A DNA stretch of 50,569 bases, taken from an uncultured Porphyromonadaceae bacterium. Lineage in GTDB: Bacteria > Bacteroidota > Bacteroidia > Bacteroidales > Muribaculaceae. This document shows positions 45,252 to 50,569 of this stretch, in pieces (position 1 is the first letter of the stretch; every line of letters begins with the position of its first letter). The stretch lies in NCBI GenBank assembly GCA_947175495.1, contig CAMWNB010000012.1, positions 1 to 50,569 on the forward strand, given 5' to 3'. Below the pieces are notes generated by a model. It ran no database searches. It had not been told where the DNA came from and saw only the letters and a program-made list of their open reading frames with translations. Position numbers and translations under genes: made by a program.

Positions 45252-46474
45252 TTTCGCTCGCCGGTGATGCGGGCAATCTCCACTATCACTTCCATGGCTT
45301 TCTCCATCGAGGGGATGGGCACGAACTCATAGCGGCCGTGGAAGTTGAGACCTCCGGCAAAGATGTTGGGGCAGGGCAGACCCTTGAACGATAGCTGCGC
45401 GCCATCCGTGCCGCCGCGAATGGGCTGCACCTTGGGCTTGACGCCGGCGCTCACCATGGCCTCCTCGGCTATGTCGATGATGTGCATCAGCGGCTCCACT
45501 TTCTCGCGCATGTTGTAGTACTGGTCCTTGATGTCGATGGAGCAGCAGCCGGGAAATTCATGGTTGATTTTGCGGGCGAGGTGTTCCAGCTCTTTCTTGC
45601 GGCGCTCGAAGCGATCGCTGTCGTGGTCGCGTATTATATATGTGAGCACGGTTTCCTCCACTGTGCCCTGCATCGACACCAGGTGGTAGAAGCCTTCGTA
45701 GTCCTCTGTGTGTTCGGGAGTTTCCCAGCGGGGCAGCATGATTACGAACTGGTTGGCAATGCGCATGGAGTTCACCATCTTGTGTTTGGCATAGCCGGGA
45801 TGCACGTTGCGGCCCTTGAAAGTGACGCGTGCCACGGCGGCATTGAAATTCTCGAACTCAAGCTCGCCTATCTCGCCGCCGTCCATGGTGTAGGCCCATT
45901 CGCAGCCGAAGCGCTCGACATCGAATTTGTGGGCGCCCTGGCCGATTTCCTCGTCGGGGTTGAATGCGATGCGCACTGCGCCGTGCTTCACCTCGGGGTG
46001 CTGCTGAAGATATTCCACGGCGCTCACTATCTCGGCGATGCCGGCCTTGTCGTCGGCGCCGAGCAGAGTGGTGCCGTCGGTCACGATGAGGTCCTGGCCC
46101 TTGTAGTGGAGCAGCTCCGGGAATTCTTCGGGCGACAGCACGATGCCGAGCTCGTGGTTGAGAGTGATGGTGCCGCCGTCATAATCGCGCACGATGCGGG
46201 GCTTGACATGCTTGCCGCTCATGTCGGGCGATGTGTCGAGGTGGGCTATGAAGCCGATGGTGGGCACATGGCGGTCGGTGATGTTGCCGGGCAGCGTGGC
46301 CATGAGGTAGCCGTTTTCGTCAAGGGAGATGTCGCTGAGGCCCATCTCCTCGAGTTTGTCGCGCAGATGGCGTGCAAACACCATCTGACCCGGAGTGGAA
46401 GGTGTCATGTTGGTGAGTTCGTCGCTCTGCGTGTCGAACTGCACATAGTCGAGGAATCTGTCAACAAGATTCAT
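45248..46474 (-). CDS. pepT: Peptidase T (tripeptidase)
   Basis: The 408-residue protein is an M20-family aminotripeptidase that removes N-terminal residues from tripeptides in the cytosol. Zinc-site residues are seen in order: His78 and Asp80 (IAHLDTSPD), Asp141 (LLGADDKAG), Glu175 and Glu176 ([10 protein letters not shown]) and Asp198 (MDGGEIG). The C-terminal [20 protein letters not shown] block carries the family signature, and the second zinc His lies further on. Length and spacing fit PepT. It starts 30 bases after the lipoprotein stop and overlaps miaA by ATGA. Confidence 0.97.
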   Translation of the reverse strand: MNLVDRFLDYVQFDTQSDELTNMTPSTPGQMVFARHLRDKLEEMGLSDISLDENGYLMATLPGNITDRHVPTIGFIAHLDTSPDMSGKHVKPRIVRDYDGGTITLNHELGIVLSPEEFPELLHYKGQDLIVTDGTTLLGADDKAGIAEIVSAVEYLQQHPEVKHGAVRIAFNPDEEIGQGAHKFDVERFGCEWAYTMDGGEIGELEFENFNAAVARVTFKGRNVHPGYAKHKMVNSMRIANQFVIMLPRWETPEHTEDYEGFYHLVSMQGTVEETVLTYIIRDHDSDRFERRKKELEHLARKINHEFPGCCSIDIKDQYYNMREKVEPLMHIIDIAEEAMVSAGVKPKVQPIRGGTDGAQLSFKGLPCPNIFAGGLNFHGRYEFVPIPSMEKAMEVIVEIARITGERK

Positions 46475-46504
46475 ATCGTAGAGTCTATAAGAATGTTAAA
46501 ATGG

Positions 46505-47305
46505 TTAGTCGGCAAGGATTTCGCGCCAGGGCAGGGTGGCTTTCAGCTCCGAGTCGCCGGCGGGAGTGGTCAGGACGAAGCGGTAGCCGTCGATTCCGAG
46601 GTCGCGGTTCATCTTAACTATGGATTCGGCCAGCGGACCATAGCCCTGGTAGATAGGTTTGAGCAGCTTGAGATAGCGCGCCTTGAGGTTGGCCACGTTG
46701 AGGCCGGAGTAAGACTTTGCGTTGTCGTATGTGATGGTGTAGGTGGCAAAGCTCGATGTCAGCTCCATGTCCACTTTCTGCACGCCGGGTCCTACGGCGA
46801 AGCGGATGCTGCGGTCGCGCAGGATTTCAAGCACCTCGGCACGCACGGCGGGCAGCTGCAGCTGCGAGCGCTGCGTCTTGAAAAGTGTGCGCAGCGTGGC
46901 GGCCGGAAGGTCGTAGCTGCGGGTGGTGCCGTACACGTCGGTGAGGGTCAGACGCAGAGGTTCCTTCACCTTTGCCAGAGTGTTCACGATTTCGTCAAGG
47001 TCTTTGCCGCCGTGGCTTTTGATTTCGCCGGAGAGGAAAAACTCTACGATGGCTTGCGAATAGTCGCTCACCTGCAGCGTGGAGTCGGCGAACACGATAT
47101 TTACGCGGAATGCCGAGTCGGCATATGCGGCGTCGGCTTTGGCGAAGAGGGACGGATATTGAGCGGCGTCTTCAGCCAGTTCGATATTGACGCGGTCGGC
47201 CTGGCGCTGCAGGACTTCGGCTTCTTTATTGCCGCCGCAAGAGCTCATGGCCAGTGCCATAGTGCCTGCGGCCACGATGCTGAGGATAGATTTCTTAGTG
47301 AGCAT
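46505..47305 (-). CDS. Lipoprotein of unknown function
   Basis: The 266-residue protein has a lipoprotein signal (AMSSC, Cys23) and a mostly soluble body with repeated acidic, helix-forming stretches and a central region TRSYDLPAATLRTLF. No recognised catalytic motif is visible. It is the first gene of the minus-strand operon lipoprotein-pepT-miaA-DUF2007 and has its own promoter on the minus strand near 47335. An outer-membrane or periplasmic location is expected from the lipobox. I do not recognise the family. Confidence 0.7.
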   Translation of the reverse strand: MLTKKSILSIVAAGTMALAMSSCGGNKEAEVLQRQADRVNIELAEDAAQYPSLFAKADAAYADSAFRVNIVFADSTLQVSDYSQAIVEFFLSGEIKSHGGKDLDEIVNTLAKVKEPLRLTLTDVYGTTRSYDLPAATLRTLFKTQRSQLQLPAVRAEVLEILRDRSIRFAVGPGVQKVDMELTSSFATYTITYDNAKSYSGLNVANLKARYLKLLKPIYQGYGPLAESIVKMNRDLGIDGYRFVLTTPAGDSELKATLPWREILAD

Positions 47306-47327
47306 AAGTGTACTTTAAATTATCTTG

Positions 47328-47335
47328 CAAAATTA
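47328..47335 (-). promoter_or_regulatory. -7 element of the minus-strand lipoprotein operon
   Basis: The minus strand reads TAATTTTG (complement CAAAATTA at 47328-47335), a full -7 match 22 bases upstream of the ATG. No TTTG is found 20 bases further upstream. The other strand holds CAATTTTG at 47419-47426, a 7 of 8 match that may serve the divergent porin gene. Confidence 0.6.
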
Positions 47336-47460
47336 ACAAAAAAAGACTATTGAAGGTTACATATTGCGCCACTTATTTTCGGTTTATGCCAAATAACATA
47401 TTTTCTGCATCGGAAAAACAATTTTGCGACTGCTGTGTTTTAATTGTAAATTCATCACAT

Positions 47461-48768
47461 ATGAAGCTCATTCTCCCCCTTCTCACTCTTGCCGCTGCGG
47501 CCATGCCGGCCGCAGCGCAGACTACGAGCCTGGTCGATGCCCATCGCGATGAAGTGGCCGCAAATTCCATGTTCATAGAACTTGGCGGCAACAAATACAC
47601 GCAGGAGCAGGTCGACAGCATCAACCGCATCATTTCGCAGTACTATTACGACCAGTTCCGCGGGTTCCAGGATCCGGAGGCGCCCTATTTCATGTTCATG
47701 AGCCGCGACTCGCAGTTGGCCATGGGCATCGGCGGATGTGTGCGCATGCGAGGGTGGTACGACATCGGCAACGTGATTCAGTCCAATGGCTTCGCGCCAT
47801 ATCTCATCCCCATGACGCCCGGCCGCATCGACGACAAGCGCATCGGCACCTCACCCGCCGGAACTGCGATTTTCTTCAGAGTGCTCGGACGCAACAAGAT
47901 GCTCGGCCACTATCAGCTCTACATCGAAGGCAATTTCAATGGCTACGGACATGTGGGATTCCAACTCAAGAAAGCCTACGCCCAGGTGCGCGACTTCACC
48001 ATAGGCTATGCGTCGTGCACATTCGGCGACCCTGCCGCACAGACGCCGGTGATTGATGCGCAGGGCGCCAACAACAAGATTGGCAACACGGCTGTGCTCG
48101 TGCGCTATATGCACACCATGCGCGACCGCTGGACAGCAGCCGTCTCAGTCGAGATGCCGAGCCCGCAGATAGGAGCCGACGGCACCAACACCGCCAACAT
48201 CAGCAACGCGTGGCCCGACGGCTCGGCTTTTATCCAGTATGCCTGGGGCCCGACATCGCATATCCGCCTCAGCGGCACCGTGCGCTCGCTCGGCTACCGC
48301 GACCTGCTCACGTCCACCAACCATCGGCGCGCCGGCTGGGGCGTGCTGCTCAGCGGGGTAGGGCATCCCGCCGCGCCGCTCACCGTCTATGGCACTCTCA
48401 ATTATGGACGAGGCACGTCCAGCCTTGGGGGCGACCTGCTGTGCGGCAACTACGACCTCATCGACAACTCCGATAGTCCCGGCCACATGTATGCTCCCGC
48501 CTCGCTTGGCTATCAGGTGGGCGTACAATACAATTTCAGCACCGCCATTTTTGCAAGTGCCTCGTTCAGCCAGTCGCGTCTGTACGTCTCCCATCCCGTC
48601 GCAGGCTCTGAGTACAAATATGGTCTGTGGGCTGCCGCCAACCTGTTTTGGAACGTCACCCCGCGCATACAGACCGGCGTGGAAATCGACTGGGGCCTTC
48701 GTCGCAATTTCGACGGCTTCGCACGCTCCTCGCGTCGCATAGGCGCCCTCTGCCAGTTCTCCTTCTGA
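47461..48768 (+). CDS. DcaP-like outer membrane porin-type protein
   Basis: The 435-residue protein starts at ATG 47461 with a clear signal sequence ending at AAAQ (residue about 20); the long upstream frame lies in the intergenic region and is not used. A predicted coiled region at about 20-55 is followed by a beta-barrel pattern: alternating hydrophobic residues, aromatic girdle (GRGTSSLGG, YQVGVQYNF) and a terminal Phe (CQFSF). This is like the DcaP-type trimeric porins with an N-terminal coiled coil. Substrate is unknown. It is transcribed away from the lipoprotein gene at 47305. Confidence 0.75.
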   Translation: MKLILPLLTLAAAAMPAAAQTTSLVDAHRDEVAANSMFIELGGNKYTQEQVDSINRIISQYYYDQFRGFQDPEAPYFMFMSRDSQLAMGIGGCVRMRGWYDIGNVIQSNGFAPYLIPMTPGRIDDKRIGTSPAGTAIFFRVLGRNKMLGHYQLYIEGNFNGYGHVGFQLKKAYAQVRDFTIGYASCTFGDPAAQTPVIDAQGANNKIGNTAVLVRYMHTMRDRWTAAVSVEMPSPQIGADGTNTANISNAWPDGSAFIQYAWGPTSHIRLSGTVRSLGYRDLLTSTNHRRAGWGVLLSGVGHPAAPLTVYGTLNYGRGTSSLGGDLLCGNYDLIDNSDSPGHMYAPASLGYQVGVQYNFSTAIFASASFSQSRLYVSHPVAGSEYKYGLWAAANLFWNVTPRIQTGVEIDWGLRRNFDGFARSSRRIGALCQFSF

Positions 48769-48805
48769 GTTTCTAACTTTAATTAAGATAAAATAAGTCA
48801 AATAG

Positions 48806-48837
48806 TTTGCACGGTCGCCCTGATGTCTTTACCTTTG
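48806..48837 (+). promoter_or_regulatory. Bacteroidetes-type promoter of the last + strand gene
   Basis: TTTG at 48806-48809, a 20-base spacer and TACCTTTG at 48830-48837 form a full consensus. The predicted start site is near 48844, so the in-frame codon at 48823 lies inside the promoter and cannot be the start. ATG 48856 is the first usable start. Confidence 0.85.
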
Positions 48838-48855
48838 CCGCAAACAAAGGTAAAG

Positions 48856-50145
48856 ATGAAGGCGACCTTGCTCTGCGTTATGCTTGTATTGTCTGCGTTT
48901 GCCGCCCGTGCGCAAGTGGTGGTCGACTCTGTGTTGGGCATGCCCCTGCCGAGCGCTTCGGTGTTCGATTGCCACGGCCGCCTCGCGGGCATCTGCAGCG
49001 TCAACGGCGAGATGCCTTTCGTTTCGCCCGACGACTATCCGCTCACCATACGCTACATGGGTTTCTGCGAAAAGACCGTGTCGCAACCCGGCGCCCGCAT
49101 CATACGCATGCGGGAAAACGTCATGGAACTGCCCGAGTTTGTGGTGGAGACGGGCGAGCGGCGCATGCTGCACATGCTTGCCTACATACGGGAATACTCC
49201 ACTCTCTGCACCTATAGCGACACCGTGTTTCTCTTTCGGGAGAAGATGGTCGACTACATGTTGCCTGCCGGCGCGCCTTCCGGCAAGTTCCGGGGGTGGC
49301 GCAGTCCGCGGGTGTTGTCGTCCAGATCCTACTACCGCTTCACCAACACCTGGGGGCTCGACAGCGTGAGCGACCGGTTCAACCAGCATTTTTCGTGGGC
49401 CGATTGGGTCGGCATATCGCCGGAAGCCGAGTTGCCCGCGGCGCTGGCGGCGGCAGAAGTCGCCACAGACACCGTGCGCGGCCGCTACAGCCCCGCCGAA
49501 TTGTGGCATCGTTCGGCCGACCGTGTGACCCTTGACGTCGACGTGCTCGCCGACACTGCGAGTCGCAAATGGGTGCCCAATCTCTCGGCATTCTTCCGGC
49601 GTAATCTCGATTTCGGACAGTTTCGCATGCGTTTGCGTTATGGCAACGTCGTCGACTCACAATTGTCGCCGGTCGACCTTGCCGGCTATTCCTTCAATAT
49701 CGAGTCCCGAGGCCGTGGCCGCAGCATGTTCCTCTACCACCGTCCGCAGGATCCCTTCTTCGTGAGCACCTACGGAGAGGTCTACATGCTCGACAAAGAA
49801 TACATCACCGTGAAGGAAGCGCGCCGATGGGAGAGCCTGCAGCGAGGTGCAGCCGGCGTGGATATCTACGAGCCTGCCGACGCGCCGCCGTTGCAGCCGA
49901 ACATTGTCGAACTGATAGCCCGCGTCGAATCCATCGACCACGATGCCCTGCGCCTCGGCTTCGCTCCCGACGAGCGTCTGGGCGGCCGCAGGGTGCAGCT
50001 TAATTTCGGCCAAAAAGTGCTGTCGCGCGTCAAGCAGATGTTTGGTATCGACGAAATCAATGCCCGTCGCAAGTGGAAACGACAGTGGCGCCGGTTCCGC
50101 GACACACAGCGCGAAGAAATTGTCAGATCACGCAGCGACGACTGA
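48856..50145 (+). CDS. Secreted protein with carboxypeptidase-regulatory-like N-terminal domain
   Basis: The 429-residue protein starts at ATG 48856, which gives a normal signal sequence (MKATLLCVMLVLSAFAARAQ). Residues about 21-85 resemble the carboxypeptidase-regulatory-like domain seen at the N-terminus of SusC and many Bacteroidales outer-membrane proteins (SVLGMPLPSASVFD, YPLTIRYMGFCEKTV). The rest, from about 90, has no recognised domain and is rich in Arg, Asp and aromatic residues. The C-terminus after about 390 is strongly basic. Periplasmic or outer-membrane placement is inferred. It has its own promoter, overlapping the start of the longest frame. Confidence 0.7.
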   Translation: MKATLLCVMLVLSAFAARAQVVVDSVLGMPLPSASVFDCHGRLAGICSVNGEMPFVSPDDYPLTIRYMGFCEKTVSQPGARIIRMRENVMELPEFVVETGERRMLHMLAYIREYSTLCTYSDTVFLFREKMVDYMLPAGAPSGKFRGWRSPRVLSSRSYYRFTNTWGLDSVSDRFNQHFSWADWVGISPEAELPAALAAAEVATDTVRGRYSPAELWHRSADRVTLDVDVLADTASRKWVPNLSAFFRRNLDFGQFRMRLRYGNVVDSQLSPVDLAGYSFNIESRGRGRSMFLYHRPQDPFFVSTYGEVYMLDKEYITVKEARRWESLQRGAAGVDIYEPADAPPLQPNIVELIARVESIDHDALRLGFAPDERLGGRRVQLNFGQKVLSRVKQMFGIDEINARRKWKRQWRRFRDTQREEIVRSRSDD

Positions 50146-50152
50146 TAGCTGC

Positions 50153-50191
50153 AAAAAACGAGCAAGGGAGGTCCTCACGGATCCCCCTTGC
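50153..50191 (-). terminator. Terminator of the candidate small RNA
   Basis: The minus strand reads a GC-rich stem (outer arms GCAAGGG/CCCTTGC at 50162-50168 and 50185-50191) followed by TCG and T6. The plus strand has no T-run after the stem, so the direction is minus. Confidence 0.65.
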
Positions 50192-50278
50192 GTCGTACAC
50201 ATAGTGTTGATATTAATTAAGTGTCTATTCCATATTACTCATGAAAAGAAAGCAATCTCTTGCTGTGTTTTTTATTTC
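50153..50278 (-). ncRNA. Candidate small RNA, about 125 nt
   Basis: A full consensus promoter on the minus strand (-7 TAACTTTG at 50285-50292, -33 TTTG at 50313-50316, 20-base spacer) is followed after about 100 bases by a hairpin (50162-50174 with 50179-50191) and an uninterrupted T6 run (complement of A6 at 50153-50158). Between them there is no ORF longer than five codons (MSNME). A second hairpin, AGCAA/TTGCT with a GAGA loop, is near the 5' end. The transcript is convergent with the gene ending at 50145, and is not a known RNA family that I can recognise. The end points are estimates. Confidence 0.5.
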
Positions 50279-50284
50279 CCGATG

Positions 50285-50316
50285 CAAAGTTAATAAAAAA
50301 AGTAATGCCGTGCAAA
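50285..50316 (-). promoter_or_regulatory. Consensus promoter on the minus strand
   Basis: The minus strand has TTTG (complement at 50313-50316), a 20-base spacer and TAACTTTG (complement CAAAGTTA at 50285-50292). Both elements are perfect. It points left, toward the candidate RNA. Confidence 0.75.
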
Positions 50317-50479
50317 CCCGCTTGTGGTGCGGAATGCGGGATTGGAAACACACACAGAAATCAATCATGTCTGAAAAATTATAAGTTTTAACGCCTTTGG
50401 GGTGGTAATTTGCAAAAACGTAAGAAAACACGATGCAAAAATTATCATTTGAAATAGTTTGCAGGCGTCTGTTATAAGG
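50317..50479. other. Non-coding contig end, no supported gene
   Basis: No ORF with coding character is found. The last part, from about 50459, already resembles a damaged reverse copy of adapter sequence (GCGTCTG followed by TTATAAG, inverted with respect to the adapter at 50480 onward). Bases after about 50458 should be treated with caution. Confidence 0.5.
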
Positions 50480-50569
50480 CTGTATCTTATACAAATCAGA
50501 CGCTGCCCACGAAAAGAGAGTTGTAGAACTCGGTGGTCGCCGTATCATTAAAAAAAAAAGCTGGGGGGG
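50480..50569. other. Nextera/Illumina adapter read-through, not genomic
   Basis: Bases 50480-50512 match the Nextera transposase end and adapter (29 of 33 by my alignment), 50513-50520 sit where the 8-base i5 index belongs (AAAGAGAG), and 50521-50549 match the P5 adapter (27 of 29), ending in CGGTGGTCGCCGTATCATT. A poly-A run (50550-50559) and a poly-G run (50563-50569) follow, typical of reads past the end of the fragment. It is a sequencing artefact left in the assembly. Confidence 0.95.

Noticed and set aside
50225-50548. 107-codon open frame on the minus strand
   Set aside because: It starts in adapter sequence (peptide MIRRPPSST is a known adapter translation) and lacks coding character in the genomic part.

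Overview
The window looks like a chromosomal piece of a gut Bacteroidales bacterium, most likely Muribaculaceae-like. The basis is Bacteroidetes-type promoters (TTTG or TTG, about 20 bases, then TAnnTTTG), a SusC/SusD polysaccharide utilisation locus with a membrane TPR regulator, SusE/F-like lipoproteins, GH97, and a Wzx/Wzy capsule locus led by an UpxY/NusG-like antiterminator. The family-level assignment is inference. The right end is a contig end: bases 50480-50569 are Nextera/Illumina adapter read-through, followed by poly-A and poly-G.

Layout. (1) 1-215: tail of an aldo/keto reductase and its terminator. (2) 216-632: regulatory region with a 13-bp inverted-repeat pair flanking promoter-like sequence (candidate phase-variable promoter), a 10-bp tandem repeat, and a 16-bp-stem leader hairpin. 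(3) 633-25156: an AT-richer capsular/exopolysaccharide locus, all on +. It holds a recombinase-like/NusG fusion regulator, Wza, Wzc, Wzx, Wzy, twelve glycosyltransferases (six GT2, two GT61, two GT4, GT11 and GT10 fucosyltransferases), two membrane acyltransferases, a hexapeptide acetyltransferase and an alpha/alpha-toroid protein of unknown role. No initiating sugar-phosphate transferase and no nucleotide-sugar synthesis gene is present. (4) 25188-27190: ogt, a MarR-GNAT fusion and a cupin, closed by a strong terminator. (5) 27250-41928: a GC-rich carbohydrate utilisation region: GH2 enzyme, SusR-like regulator, SusC, SusD, four-domain SusE/F-like protein, GH27-like enzyme, GH97 (SusB-like), two-domain SusE/F-like protein. 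The set suggests use of an alpha-glucan, possibly alpha-1,6-linked. (6) 41928-47305, on -: TonB-dependent receptor, DUF2007-like protein, miaA, pepT, a lipoprotein. (7) 47461-50145, on +: a porin-like protein and a carboxypeptidase-regulatory-like secreted protein. (8) 50153-50316: a consensus promoter and U-tract terminator on - that frame a candidate small RNA of about 125 nt.

How the parts work together. The fusion regulator probably controls elongation through the long capsule operon while its own expression may be switched by promoter inversion. The glycosyltransferases build a repeat unit that is probably fucosylated, Wzx flips it, Wzy polymerises it, and Wzc/Wza set chain length and export. 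In the utilisation locus, the membrane regulator senses an oligosaccharide, the SusE/F-like proteins and SusD bind glycan at the surface, SusC imports it, and the GH27-like and GH97 enzymes cut it to monosaccharides.

Most interesting items: the recombinase-like/NusG fusion with its candidate invertible promoter and leader hairpin; the adjacent alpha-1,2 and alpha-1,3/4 fucosyltransferases, which suggest a host-like fucosylated capsule; and the candidate small RNA near the right end.
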